A stretch of 64,000 nt of DNA. Origin: Silene latifolia. Its lineage: Eukaryota > Streptophyta > Magnoliopsida > Caryophyllales > Caryophyllaceae. The notes beneath the pieces were generated by a model. That model worked only from the letters and a program-made list of their open reading frames with translations. It was not told the DNA's origin and did not search any database. The position numbers and the translations under genes were made by a program. The first letter of the stretch is position 1; each line of letters starts with the position of its first letter. Below, piece after piece: positions 46,337-59,468 of this stretch. The stretch lies in the NCBI RefSeq assembly GCF_048544455.1, contig NC_133538.1, forward strand, positions 4,556,658 to 4,620,657. The letters are read 5' to 3'.

Positions 46337-48293
46337 TGTAATACCCCGTATTTTATATAATCGATTAAACGGATATTATTATATATTAGTATTATACATT
46401 TTATATTGGTTGCATCGTAATATCGTGAATGTTATTAAGTCGTGTTTATATCGTATATGTTGAGTCGGGCTACATCACATTTTGTCTTTTGGGTCAAGAA
46501 TTACCAATCTACATTTACCCAACGACCATACCCGTTTAACCCATTTGCCCTACCCGGAACATGTAACCACCATTTACCCTAAACCTAATCTAAGAGCCGC
46601 TCTCCCTCTCCCCTCTTTTCATTTTATCATTCATAAAACCATTTCTAAACCTAGAGAAAGGGAGAGGAAGAAGAATTGTCGAGCCTTTCAATTGATTGAA
46701 GATTTCTCATCGATTCCAACCTAATTCGATTTCCCTGTTTGTAAGTCGATTTCATTCCATTGTTTATACTGTTTTAAATTATTTGTCTTCAAAAAGTTTG
46801 AAAATAGAGTCCTGTTTATTTGATGTCTAGTTTATGCATATAAAATCTCGTAGTCAAATTCTTTATGGTTTGTCCTAGGTGATTTATTTATGAACATGTC
46901 GCTGAAAAGTCCGCGAATCTGATTTGGTTGTGGAAAATGAGTTGAAACCCTAATTTTTATGTCTATTCAGTTATGAGGCTTCTTCATACATAATCTTTGT
47001 ATAGTCTAGATGATAATAGGATTTGGAATTACTGCAAAATAATGTTTTAAACTCGTTTTATGAATCAATACTTTTTATGCGACGGTTTCTGTCAGTTTGT
47101 GGAAATCAGTCTGAAAACTCTTGATAAGTTTGGAATTTGAGAAAAACACGCTAGATATAATTTGTAGCTAAGACTCATGGGGTCCCAATCCAATTGGCCT
47201 TGTATCAATTTGATTTTTCTGGAATTAGTTATGTATTTTATTCCGAGTCTGTCATGTGCTGGAAAATCAGGAAAAACCGTGTTTGTTCTTTAAGTTGATA
47301 TTCCTATTAAGCTATGATGAGTCTAGGTTATGTGCATGATTATTTGATTGAGTAGGTGGTAATTATACATAATTATGTTATGTAGGTGATGGATATGTGA
47401 AGGATCATAATTGATTGCTTGTGTGCTTGGATTGCGAAAAGGTAGGGAAATACACTTGACTTATTATCGTTGTTGTTGAATTGTGTTGACTTGTTTGTGT
47501 TACATATGACCAAACTGTGAACGTTGACGTGATTCGTGGTTGTTGATTCATGTTATGATTCATATCCTGGAATGTGCTTGACTGAATTGATCATATTGAG
47601 TATATTATCGCAACATTCGGTAACCGGCATGATTCTATGATTTACTAGTTCAATGATATACATATTGTGTTGCATTAATTTCTTGAGCATTCATATGCAT
47701 TGCAGATGGAGGATGTTGTGGTGACGTGGTGTGGTGATGATGATGTTGTGATAAGGCCCAGGCGGGTTCTGCAGGACTTGCCCTGGTGTCCTCAACAAGC
47801 GAGTGACGATCGATTCTGATCGATATATAGTCTACCGGGGATCGGTATGGCTGGGCATTCCAGGTTATGAGATATGAGTTGAGATGGAGGTGGAGGTGAC
47901 GGAGGAGCATGCATATCATATTTTGTTGTTTCATTGTATTCCCTACTCAACCTCGTGGTTGACCCTGTGTATTCGTGAACACCTGTGACGATCCAAATAT
48001 TGGGAAGCAGACTTGACAGGTTTATGAGATAGGATGGGAGCTTGATGGGCGTGAGACACTGGATCAGAAGACTTAGTAGCTAGATCATCATTTAGAATAC
48101 TTTCACTTTTATTTATGTTAGTTCTTTGTAATTTGATGTAAATGAGGTTTTGTAAAAAGTTAAGTTAAAGAAATTATGTAATTTGCCTTGGAGTTTAATT
48201 TGTTATTCACTACCTCGGGAAACCGAGATGATAACAGTCCGGTTTATTAGGGAATGTCTTGCTAGAGGCTCCTTTATAAATCGGGGTGTTACA
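46337..48293 (+). repeat. H 5' LTR
   Basis: TGTAATACCCCG through GGTGTTACA. An 80-codon ORF (46482-46724) is also in the other LTR but has no known match and lies in the presumed promoter and leader part. GTAAGT at 46741-46746 follows a pyrimidine-rich leader. Confidence 0.9.
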
Positions 48294-48296
48294 AAG

Positions 48297-48308
48297 TGGT
48301 ATCAGAGC
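48297..48308 (+). other. H primer binding site
   Basis: TGGTATCAGAGC three bases after the LTR; perfect iMet-type site. Confidence 0.92.
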
Positions 48309-51300
48309 GAACGATCCTCAGGCCTAAACCAATGAACCCAATGAACGTAGGATGTGTCTAAATAAAATGAACCCCTGGGAATAAACTGTTAGGAGCTCAC
48401 AGTGCGGTTAAGAAGGCGCCCTTAATGCGTGCTCTTTTGCCCTCTCAGTTTTGAACCAGGTAACCCGAGATAAATTGAGTGAATGGGGTAGTTAGAAGGA
48501 AAACCTTGGATATAATCGAGTTGATGTAAACCTTGAGACCCATATAATCTAACCATTCTGCATGACAACGTTACGGTAAGTATTTTGTATGAATGATGAC
48601 GTGATCATATGATGTTGTGGAGATGAGAAATAAATTTTCGTGTTCAGGTTGATAATCAATGAAGTGTTGGATTGTGGTAATCGTGAGCGTGAAAATAATT
48701 GCGAATTGATGATATTTATCTGGATGGATGTTGAATGACGTGTTGATAGTGCTATTATGTCTAGCGATATGCAGTTATGTGATCCCGAAGCCATGCTAGT
48801 ATAGTATTGTGATAGTAATCAGAAACACTATTGAATTGCATGTTTCTAGTCATAGCAATCGTGATTTAGATGTAAGGAGTAGATCGAGATGCGAAGGGAT
48901 TCTATGGGATAGATGTTTACGTAAGTACAAAGTGTGAGATTTAAGTTGGGATGGGTTAGTATACATAGTATGCTCATAGGAGCTTGTAACATAGTAAAGA
49001 ATGACCTAGTGCTGAAACTCGTTTTGTTTGATTTTACTCATTAATTGACCTTACTGCCATTTCTTTTCTGTTTATTGCCTATGGATGAAAATTTTATGGG
49101 AGATAGCCTCGGGAGTTAGGGGGCGTTTGGTACGGGAAAGGGTAAGGGAATGAAATCAAGAAAGGGTAAGAAGGGGAAAGGTATGGGATCACCCCTAATA
49201 TCCTTCATTGTTTGGTTGGATATGAAAGAGAAAGGGAATCGTCACCATTAAAACTAACTCAACCACCTGCCACCGTCATCACGCACCACCTGTCATCACT
49301 ACCCACATCGAGACCACCAATAGTAGTGTCGCCGACGGCCCACCATCGTTTTCTCACCGACAACCACCTCGTTGTTCCCATATCCCTTGTCGGACACCAA
49401 AACTCAAAGCCTCACAAACAATTAAAAATAAGCCACCACCCACGAAACTCCTCCCTCGTCCTAATAAACACATGATCTGGTGTTGGGGAAGAGAGGTTAC
49501 CAGCGAGGGAGGGAGTTTCGGTGGGGTGGGAAAGTTATTGAAGGTGTTGGTGTGGTGTTTAGTGGTTGGGGATATGGGTCCTAATGGAAAGGAAGGGTGG
49601 CGTGGAGCGCCGGTGAGTGCGCCGGTGAGTGGGCCGGAATGAGGGACCGCCGGCGTCGCCGATGATGGTTGTGTTGGTGGAAGTGGTTGACGATGGGTGT
49701 TGGTGGAAGTGGTTGATGGTTTGTGTTGGTGGCAGTGGTGGAAGGGAGTAGAAGGGAAAGGGGGTTATGGGGTTACCGGAGGGGTGGAGGGGTATGGGTG
49801 AGTATGGTTTTGGGGGTAAGGGAGGGTATGGGTTACCCTTTGATTGTGTCAAACAAACAACAACAAATGGAATCATCCCATTTGATTCGCTTTCCCTTTC
49901 CTAAAGCCCCCGAACCAAACGCCCCCTTAGTGTTCATTTGGCGTTGGTTTCATGCTTATAGGATATACGGATTAGGAGTAATAAATATTTTAGTGGGCTG
50001 TGGTCAGGAAGTTCCTGTGCAGTGATGTTCTGACCAACGATTTTGTAAAAATCCTCATTTAAATTGTATTAATAATTTTTGCATAATTCTAACTCCATCG
50101 ATCAGAAGATTCGCATATGTTTTCAAATTGATAAGCCACGAAAATTCTTGATGCCTCTATATTAAATGGTAAGTTTTGCAAACTGACCCAAGTTTCGGAC
50201 CAATTGCTGTCACATACTTGTTTGGACCAACTGAGTTGTAAAATCCTTTAAAAATTGAATTCTTGAGCTTTGGACCTCATTCTTTTTCTCACGAATTATT
50301 AACTCTTTGTATGTTATAAAAAGTAATATAACTCAAGTTTTCGTTGAACGGTTATTTATTCGTGATTTTTGGAAGTTACAACGTGAATCATAACTTTTGA
50401 AATGTGAATTCTATGTTGAGTTTTCATACAGTTGTTCGATTATTTCATGAGCCTTATTAATGTGAAATTATAGTGTCCTTATATGATGATAGTAGCACAC
50501 ATATTCATTGGTTATGTATCTTAACAAGTGATAAAAAAATTAAAGTTTAGTTTATAACATTGTTGGCATGATAGTATGTGTGAAATTGAATAGCTTAATT
50601 TGATCCTTAATCGAGGGTGAAATATTTTATACGAGTCCAGTTGTTGCATATTTTATATATGTTTGGCATGTTGTAATATCTCTGGTGTGTTCATCATATT
50701 TGTATAGTGGTCGGATATATATAAATATAAAACTATATTGTCATATCTTGGTAAAGTTGGTGGCGTTAAATGTTAACTTGATTGTTCTAATATACTCGCG
50801 TGAATATTTATAATAATTATGTTTAAATGTTTACACATGGATGGTAGTAATGAGTATGTCTAAATGTTCACACAGGTAGGATGTCATCTGAGTTCTCATG
50901 TCTTTTATGTGAGTATGTGTGCCTATAGTTATACTTATTACTTTCATTGCATTAATTTATTTCAGTTGAACCTAAACTTATGATATGATAATAAAATAGT
51001 GTTGTTGTTCCTTATTGGATATGTTCATAGTTGTATTGTCATGAAATGCTAAGGTGATTGTTGCAATTGTCACGATATTTGAAATATAGTCGATATAGTT
51101 ACGATATAGTTACGATATTTGAAATATATTCTCGAACCGTCGAATTATAATGAGATAACCCTTTGATGATTAACATGTCATGCGTATGTTTAAATGATAG
51201 TCGTTACAGTTACGTTTAATTGAGCCGCAAGTTGCCTATTTGTTCAAACCGTGCAAACCAGATAACTTGTTCACCTTACTAATCTTTTGTCGTAGATAAT

Positions 51301-53522
51301 GTTTTACAAGTTATATGATGGTATATGTACATGTTTAAGTTGTTTATGCGATATCTTTTATTTTTGCTGAAAATGAATTATACTGAGTTGATGGATACAA
51401 TTGAATGGTATGGTTGCTAAAGTGTTAAACATATGTGTGATATGGAAGTAATTTTGTTGTTATTGTGAATCATATAACTATTAATATTCAATTGTAATTT
51501 CAGTTGTTTGACTTCTACATTATTAAGTTAATTACTCATGACGCACAGTCGATGGTTCCGTAAGGAGTTTAACTGGGAATTTTATAGTGTGCCTCCGATC
51601 TAAACTAATAATCTTCTTATATTGACTATATGGTTAGACTCTTGTCTAGTTCTTATGACGTGATAAATCGTTTTAAAATTTAACATGTAATTGAGTTGGT
51701 ACTTATACTTTGTGTGACCATGCAACCTGTGATAAATAGATCTATAATAAAGAGGTAAAAATTTGATTGAACACAGTTAATTTGTAGTTACTTGCTTTAC
51801 TTTATGGTAGGAATCGTATGCTTTGATGAGACGTCACCAAGGAATGTGTACTATCTAAAAGGTCTCCGATTAAATGATGTAGTCGTGTTAGCTGTGAATA
51901 TAACTGAGTAAAGAAGTGCAACTAAAATCCTGATGTTGAGGTAATAGTCGTTCATTAGTAAAGATAGGACTGAAATGAATAAGATGAACCTGTAAATTAT
52001 GAAATATGAGTCGACACCTAAGCTTGTATTGTTTGAAGGAATTGAATTAAGTTTATCTGATTTTGAGTTTCGTAGTAAGCTGTAAATGGATTCTATGGAC
52101 GGCTCTGTTATAAGATTTATGTTAAGAAAGTTATTCACCGTCCAATATGAAAGTAAAAGTTTTGAAAATGAAGTTAAATTTTGTCGTGTGAGTATAAATT
52201 CGAATGAGATTTCCGACCAATTAATCCGGTTGTATGGTTTCATGATATTTGCTAGTCCGGAGGAATGAAGCTAGAACGGAGTCACAAATTAGTGGGTTAA
52301 TTTGGTCATGTTGTTCGTTCATGTAGTGAATTGGTGGGTTGTGGTTAGTTACGAATGTCAAAGCAGGAAATGTAATGTGGTGATTTAAGTGAGTTATGTG
52401 TTAACATGGTATGTTGAAATTGGTGTAGTTAAATACAGTTAATCTTTTATGTCATTGTGTTGGGTGCAGTTTAAATATATTTAACACCAAGAACGAAATT
52501 TTATGTATGATAGTCTTGTATGTTAACTTTCCAATATCGCTGTTTACTCGCTTGATTGACTCGACCAATAAGTTTGTAAAATTTGCCAATCAATGTGCGT
52601 TCGTCATTCGTGAATAAATCCCAAACCCTTTGTTATGAGGATTAAAAATATATCTAGGATGATAAGTCTTTATGAAACTGGTTGTCTTCATTTTATTGGT
52701 GATTCTGTGTCTTGACCTAAATCAGAAAGTTATGTAAAGGAAAGTCGATCGGACCTATTAGGTTACAAATTTTCATAAATCGATTTATTAAGTTTTGACC
52801 CTAATTCTTTTCTTATGTTGATTGATTCCCTATGTTTCTAAGGTATGAGATTACAATGATTAGTGAAATGAATAATTACTAATGATTTTTACTGGTAACC
52901 TTGTAAAGCATTGTTCCATTCATAATTTGATTATTCACATGAATAAATGTTACCAATATTTCTTGGAAAATATCTTTACGAGAATACGCCGGATAGGATT
53001 ATCATGGTATGTTACGTTAGTGATCTTGCTTAGTAACCTTGATGAAACGATGTTATTTGACATGAACCATATGTGAGCACCTAGGCATCTTGAGAGAGCT
53101 TGTATATTGATTGTCTTTAGTAGGGATTAGTAACTTGAGCGCGAGTTGTGAATCTTTTATCCTCTTTCGATTGTTAGCGAGTAGTTTGAGAACTTTTGTT
53201 ATAATAATGAAGGTTACGGGGGCGTAACCATGTTTAAGGAGGGTAGGATTGTAAAATCTTTATACTTTCATGTGTGATTTCTCAGTTTGGCTATATTGGT
53301 TATGCGTTGTGTGGGTTACGTTGGAGTGTTACATGATGTGTTTCTGTTATGGTTAAACTTCGGGGACGAAGTTTATTTAAGAAGGGTGGAATCTAATACT
53401 GCGTTTAATATTCAATTTGGTGGGTGCCTTACATACTTTTGTATATGCGTTTCATAATTCGTTTGCGTTGGTTGGTAGAGAGGGTAAACTTCGGGACGAA
53501 GTTTCTTTTAAGGAGGGTAGAC
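48309..53522 (+). other. H internal region, non-coding
   Basis: I see no protein domain. The region is AT-rich, with a MITE at 49119-49926. Near the 3' end the hairpin plus purine tract occurs twice: at about 53355-53390, followed by TCTAATACTGCG, which resembles a decayed LTR start; and at about 53486-53522, directly before the 3' LTR. The second is the functional PPT (AAGGAGGGTAGAC). Confidence 0.7.
49116..49929. mobile_element. Harbinger/Tourist-type MITE, 808 bp, TTA target duplication
   Basis: The element is 49119-49926, flanked by TTA at 49116-49118 and 49927-49929. Ends are GGGGGCGTTTGGT and its inverted copy ACCAAACGCCCCC. GGGAAAGGGTAAGGG-like subterminal repeats occur at both ends. 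The GC-rich middle (TGGTGGAAGTGGTTGA repeated near 49675-49715) gives long Pro- or Gly-rich ORFs without a domain. It has no transposase. Confidence 0.88.
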
Positions 53523-55486
53523 TGTAATACCCCGTATTTTATATAATCGATTAAACGGATATTATTATATATTAGTATTATACATTTTATATTGGTTGCA
53601 TCGTAATATCGTGAATGTTATTAAGTCGGGTTTATATCGTATATGTTGAGTCGGGCTACATCACATTTTGTCTTTTGGGTCAAGAATTACCCATCTACAT
53701 TTACCCAACGACCATACCCGTTTAACCCATTTGCCCTACCCGGAACATGTAACCACCATTTACCCTAAACCTAATCTAAGAGCCGCTCTCCCTCTCCCCT
53801 CTTTTCATTTTATCATTCATAAAACCATTTCTAAACCTAGAGAAAGGGAGAGGAAGAAGAATTGTCGAGCCTTTCAATTGATTGAAGATTTCTCATCGAT
53901 TCCAACCTAATTCGATTTCCCTGTTTGTAAGTCGATTTCGTTCCATTGTTTATACTGTTTTAAAGTATTCGTCTTCAAAAAGTTTGAAAAGAGAGTCCTG
54001 TTTACTTGATGTCTAGTTTATGCATATAAAATCTCATAGTCAAATTCTTTATGGTTTGTCCTAGGTGATTTATTTATGAACATGTCGCTGAAAAGTCCGC
54101 GAATCTGATTTGGTTGTGGAAAATGAGTTGAAACCCTAATTTTTATGTCGATTCAGTTATGAGGCTTCTTCATACATCATATTTGTATAGTCTAGATGAT
54201 AATAGGATTTGGAATTACTGCAAAATAATGTTTTAAACTCGTTTTATGAATCAATACTTTTTATGCGACGGTTTCTGTCAGTTTGTGGAAATCAGTCTGA
54301 AAACTCTTGATAAGTTTGGAATTTGAGAAAAACACGCTAGATATAATTTGTAGCTAAGACTCATGGGGTCCCAATCCAATTGGCCTTGTATCAATTTGAT
54401 TTTTCTGGAATTAGTTATGTATTTTATTCCGAGTCCATGTCATGTCTGGAAAATCGGAAAAATCGTGTTTGTTCTTTAAGTTGATATTCCTATTAAGCTA
54501 TGATGAGTCTAGGTTATGTGCATGATTATTTGATTGAGTAGGTGGTAATTATACATAATTATGTTATGTAGGTGATGGATATGTGAAGGATCATAATTGA
54601 TTGCTTGTGTGCTTGGATTGCGAAAAGGTAGGGAAATACACTTGACTTATTATCGTTGTTGTTGAATTGTGTTGACTTGTTTGTGTTACATATGACCAAA
54701 CTGTGAACGTTGACGTGATTCGTGGTTGTTGATTCATGTTATGATTCATATCCTGGAATGTGCTTGATTGAATTGATCGTATTGAGTATATTATCACAAC
54801 ATTCGGAACCTAAGCATGATTCTATGATTTACCAGTTCAATGATATACATTTGTGTTGCATTAATTTCTTGAGCATTCATATGCATTGGAGATGGAGGAT
54901 GTTGTGGTGACGTGGTGTGGTGATGATGATGTTGTGATAAGGCCCAGGCGGGTTCTGCAGGACTTGCCCTAGTGTCCTCAAATGCGAAGGAAATGTGGTG
55001 GCGGGTCGGTTACGGTCGATATATAGTCTACCGGGGATCGGTATGGTGGGCGTTCGGGTTATGAGATATGAGTTGAGATGGAGGTGGAGGTGACGGAGGA
55101 GCATGCATATCATATTTTGTTGTTTCATTGTATTCCCTACTCAACCTCGTGGTTGACCACCGTATTCGTGAACACCCGTGACGATCCAAATATTGGGGAG
55201 CAGACTTGACAGGTTTATGAGATAGGATGGGAGCTTGATGGGCGTGAGACACTGGATCAGAAGACTTAGTAGCTAGATCATCATTTAGAAGACTTTCACT
55301 TTTATTTATGTTAGTTCTTTGTAATTTGATGTAAATGAGGTTTTGTAAAAAGTTAAGTTAAAGAAATTATGTAATTTGCCTTGGAGTTTAATTTGTTATT
55401 CACTACCTCGGGAAACCGAGATGATAACAATCCGGTTTATTAGGGAATGTCTTGCTAGAGGCTCCTTTATAAATCGGGGTGTTACA
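53523..55486 (+). repeat. H 3' LTR
   Basis: It starts TGTAATACCCCG and ends GGTGTTACA, and is colinear with the 5' LTR. The largest difference is a replaced stretch of about 40 bp at 54980-55020 against 47785-47815. Confidence 0.9.
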
Positions 55487-55491
55487 ATTAC

Positions 55492-56171
55492 AATCAAAAG
55501 TAATTCGGCGTAAAGATCAATCCACAAGCAAATTACGAGATTAAGAGATTAAGCAGTAGGTTTAGAAGCAAAAGTAGAAGAAGAGTATGTGAAAAAAGGA
55601 TCCCTAATGACCTAATTAACATATGCTTAAAGAGGAAAAACAAAGCTTAAACAAAATAATTGTAACACGGGTCACTAAAGCCCGCTTAGAATAGCAAACC
55701 ACTTAATCGAGTGGATTCAGACCACTCGATCGAGATCTTCTCCAGCATTTCTTCTCAATCGAGCAGATAAAGCTCTCGATCAAGGAACTCTAGCAATCAG
55801 CATTTCAATCGAGCATGTAGAAGTACTCGATCGACCTCTCGTGTCATTCAAACCACTCGATCGAACCATAAAGCCTCTCGATCGAGTGCTTTTCTTCAGA
55901 TCGGCCTCTTAAGTTGTCTTTGACCGCTTCGTTGACCACCCTTCACGCACTCCAAGGCATATTTCTTGCGCTAACATTCCCGTCTCCTCATTATGCATGC
56001 TAAATGGGACGAATAAGACGCGGTTTCACCACTTTCAGGTTCATTTCTGCAAATTAGACAAAACAAACCAAAGTAGCCAATTCGGGGCATTTTGTAATAC
56101 ATAACAGTACAAAAATGTATAGAAATACGTGCAATAAAAGGCTAAAAGGACTATATAAATTGCACGTATCA
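55492..56171 (-). repeat. Athila-like 5' LTR, outer part
   Basis: It continues the LTR interrupted at 46336 and ends GTATCA before CCCAT. It contains the palindrome array at 55700-55889. Confidence 0.88.
55700..55889. repeat. Palindrome array in Athila 5' LTR
   Basis: It is homologous to 31962-32150. Several sites have lost the CpG through transitions (CTTAATCGAG, CTCAATCGAG, CTCGATCAAG), while spacers are nearly unchanged. Confidence 0.88.
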
Positions 56172-56176
56172 CCCAT

Positions 56177-56784
56177 ACTCTATTTTGGTCCATTTTTGTC
56201 TTATAATATTTGTCCCACAAATGCGTATAAGTCTTATTTTTAATTATCTTACATAATTAAATATTAATTTGATCATACAATAATTATGTGACAAATTAAT
56301 AAACATATATTCACTCAACTTATTGAGTAATATTTTACCATTATATCAACATATAATGGGTCCCATAATAGCTAGTTAGTTAAATTTACAACCTCTTATA
56401 AATGTAAATAACTAATTATCTCTACCTCGAAATAGTTATAAAATCTCAACATAATTTAGTAAATTAATATATTAATCCACTAAATCGAATCTTATTTAAT
56501 CACATTACAATAAGATACAAAATACAACTCATATAAATAAGGGATTAATTAATCCGTATCAAATACAATTAATTAACTATTTATTTGGGTCTCATCCTTT
56601 AGGTGTGACCTTAAGGGATCAACTGATCACCACCGTCAACACGACAATAACGTCGAACTCTAGTCAGCCAATCATTATTGATTAATGTTGATCAGTTGAC
56701 TATATAATTTATCATCCCTTTCGTATTCTTATTATGAGATTTCATTATGTTATCGCACTATTGTTGAGGACACATACTCTAACA
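56177..56784 (-). repeat. Copia-2 3' LTR, proximal part
   Basis: It resumes after the CCCAT duplication and ends TCTAACA. It includes about 80-90 bp (up to about 56230) that Copia-1's LTR has lost. Confidence 0.88.
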
Positions 56785-56800
56785 ATCTCCCACTTATCCG
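56785..56800 (-). other. Copia-2 polypurine tract
   Basis: The minus strand reads GATAAGTGGGAGAT directly before the LTR start TGTTAGAG. Confidence 0.8.
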
Positions 56801-59460
56801 AGATAAGTGTGCGTCACCAATTCTATTGTCCTATTACAATCTCCCACTCAATGCAAGGTGTCTTGCAGGTCGTACTTGCATTTTATCATATCTTGAGTGG
56901 TTTCCTCGATCTGGAGAGTAACTGTCTGACCGACATTATCTACCGTAGATACCTTCCGAGCGTGGCCACGCATTTTCAGTTCACTACTCCTCGAGTGGCC
57001 CTGAGATTTCAAACAACCCTGACAAGGGGGTGGACAATTCCTATCGCACTATTCCCTTCGTATAGCCACAGTTCATCATAACCCAAAATATACTCATTTG
57101 ACTTCAAGTACGACAGTCGTAGAGTATAAATCAAAGCCAATCAGAAATTTGTGCCAACTTTGGCGAATAATCTCTAGTCAAAAGAATCGAATCATAAGAA
57201 TACTATAGTAGCTCTTGCCACAGCCAGGCTTTATGAATTTCCAGAACTCTATAAGCGTTCACTGCCCGACAGAGTGTCCCTTACAGTCTGTCTATGTGAT
57301 CGACTAGTCATCCCATATAACCCTATGGCTCTTGAACTTGCCATCAATCGCATTACACTCTAGTCACTACGAGACGTCACCTCCTATAAGTAACCAGGGG
57401 GGCATACTATGTCAATCCAGTTCACTTCAATGGGGTTCAATTATTGTCTCAACAACCCATTTGGATATAACAAATTAATAGATGAGTTTAAAGAAACTCA
57501 AACGATAAATGTGATTATCATATATGAATAGTCAATACCTTATTACTACTTCATATCTTATAATCTGTAGTGTACATTTTACACTAGTTAAATTGTAATA
57601 AAGCCTTGGTAAGTGGGTATACCATGTACCCATATGTTCCAACTTTATGAATTGCTATTTCCTCCTATCAATGTTATTTCTAATAACATGAATTTATCTT
57701 AGTAGATGTCTAGTCTTCTTACCAGACTTGGGCTCTTATACTTGGAAGATGCTCCCATTGTTATCATATAACTTGTGGTAAAGTCTTTGGTAGAGGGATC
57801 TACTCTCATTCCCTACGTTGACCATCTTATCACAATGTACTTAGATTCTGTTTGTAGAATTTGCAATGGTTGAAACTAAAACATTTATCTAGTCTCTTAC
57901 TCCTAAGTCAATAAAATCAGCATAGGATTTCGATAAATCCTTACAGGTTTGGAAACTAGAGTTTGTGTAACCCCTCAACACATAACTTAGTATATCATCC
58001 AAACATAAGAACGAATCTTCAATTCTCCTCAAGAATCTTAAAGGATGTTCTTTAAGGCTTTCAAAAGACCTTCATTCGAATTAACTTGTTACTGACTTAT
58101 TATGCTCCAACCATATGATTCATCACGGCATGTGCATATAATGGCATACATGATCGTTCTAATGGCGGAAACATTAGCAATCGATTTCATGTGATCAACA
58201 ACTTATTTAGGTTCAGTGAATGACTATGACTCCATCATAGTAATTCCACTTTTATCAATATGAATAACCTACTCAACCTTGTTGATGTTTAAGATATGAA
58301 AGATCTTATCATTATAAGGCTCTCGACTCTATGCAAATATTCTCTCAAATTTAACACATAAATTCGGAAATCTAGAATACATTGCACCTTTTCCTAGTCT
58401 CCCAATCACTCTTTTACAGAGGAGCATTGGTACATTATTCTCAATGAGTAATATTTTATCAACATATAAGACATGGAAAAAATAATTCTGGCTCCCACTT
58501 AACTTCATGTATAAACATGATTCTTCAACAATGTGAATGAAACCATTCTTAATTATCATATGAACGAAAAGTATGATTGTTACAATCTTTTGATGCTTGC
58601 TGAAGAGCATTCTAGGATCGTTTAAGTAAGCTTTGCATAATATATTAGGATTCTTAGATCTTTAACTAAGGTTTTGTGCTCCGTACACATCCTTCTCTAA
58701 ATTCCCATTTTAGAAAAGCGAATTTTTAATATCATTTGCCATTCTTCATCAAAATGAAATGTGGCAACTCCTAACACGATTTATCTTGATTAACATCTTC
58801 ATGTCAATCTATGCTTTTAGGTACGCTAAAGCTCTATATACTTTAAAGAGACCATCGCCTTAAAGTAAATCTACTCTTGAGTATAAAAATATTTTTTTTT
58901 ATTGTAATGCTATGGCGTTTATGCAACAAAGTCGATTTGGGACTACTCGCAATTGATCATTCAACAGGTCATGATTCCATTACTTTCGAAAAGTAACATA
59001 TTAATAATAAGACATGTGTACTTTACTCTCACTCTATCTCAATAGATTATAGTTCCATTACTTTCAAAAAGTAACACATTAACTATAAGACATGTTTGTG
59101 ACGATCTACTCCCACTCTATCTCTTAGAAATACTTCTATCATTTTAAGAGATAGATTTGTGAGCTACAAACATATATGGTGAAGTAATACTAGTTCGTCT
59201 AGACTGACGTGTTAGCTCATAAATAAACCAGCTCTATTATGGCAGTTTGATTCATGTAATATGCGAGTCTGATCCATGTCATTTGTTAAATAGACTTTCT
59301 ATTTTAGGTATCTCCAGGTTGACCTTTCATTTAAAATAATGTGTCCATTTAAGATTGCAAATCCCCAAAAGTGAGTTCGATAACTCAACCCGACTCATAT
59401 TAGTGAGAATAAAATTCATAGGTAGTGACACAAGGTCATAATCCATAAGTGAGAATCAAA
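56801..59460 (-). pseudogene. Decayed Copia RT/RNase H and 3' untranslated region
   Basis: No long frame survives. In 58329-58610 the minus strand keeps FHVLYVDKILLIENNVPML, the copia RT active-site region in which the second Asp of YVDD is Lys. About 56800-57400 is 3' UTR, with sequence such as GATGGCAAGTTCAAGAGCCA resembling the region after the pol stop in related copia elements. Everything between is frame-shifted. Confidence 0.6.
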
Positions 59461-59468
59461 TTCATTAC

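Larger units (their letters stand above)
46337..55486 (+). mobile_element. H: young non-coding gypsy-type LTR element (TSD ATTAC)
   Basis: It is flanked by ATTAC at 46332-46336 and 55487-55491. LTRs of 1957 bp (46337-48293) and 1964 bp (53523-55486) are about 98 percent alike by eye. PBS and PPT are intact. The 5.2 kb internal part has no gag or pol, so it is a large non-autonomous element. The leader after the PBS shares AATGAACCCAATGAA and AAAATGAACCC with G1 and G2, and the 3' end shares their hairpin plus purine tract. Confidence 0.9.
30972..56171 (-). mobile_element. Athila-like Ty3/gypsy element with two nested elements (TSD CCCAT)
   Basis: It is bounded by CCCAT at 30967-30971 and 56172-56176. 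LTRs of about 1461 bp lie at 30972-32432 and at 45562-56171 (interrupted by H). The PBS is of tRNA-Asp type, as in Athila. Order on the minus strand: gag, protease, palindrome array, G2 insertion, extra ORF, non-coding 3' region, PPT, LTR. RT, RNase H and integrase are absent. Without H and G2 the element is about 9.9 kb. Confidence 0.88.

Noticed and set aside
46482-46724. 80-codon ORF present in both H LTRs (also 53668-53910)
   Set aside because: Identity reflects the young age of the LTR pair. It sits in promoter and leader sequence and has no recognisable domain.
49212-49876. ORFs of 87-105 codons in the Harbinger-type MITE
   Set aside because: Low-complexity Pro/Gly/His-rich translations of GC-rich repeats. 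No transposase motifs.
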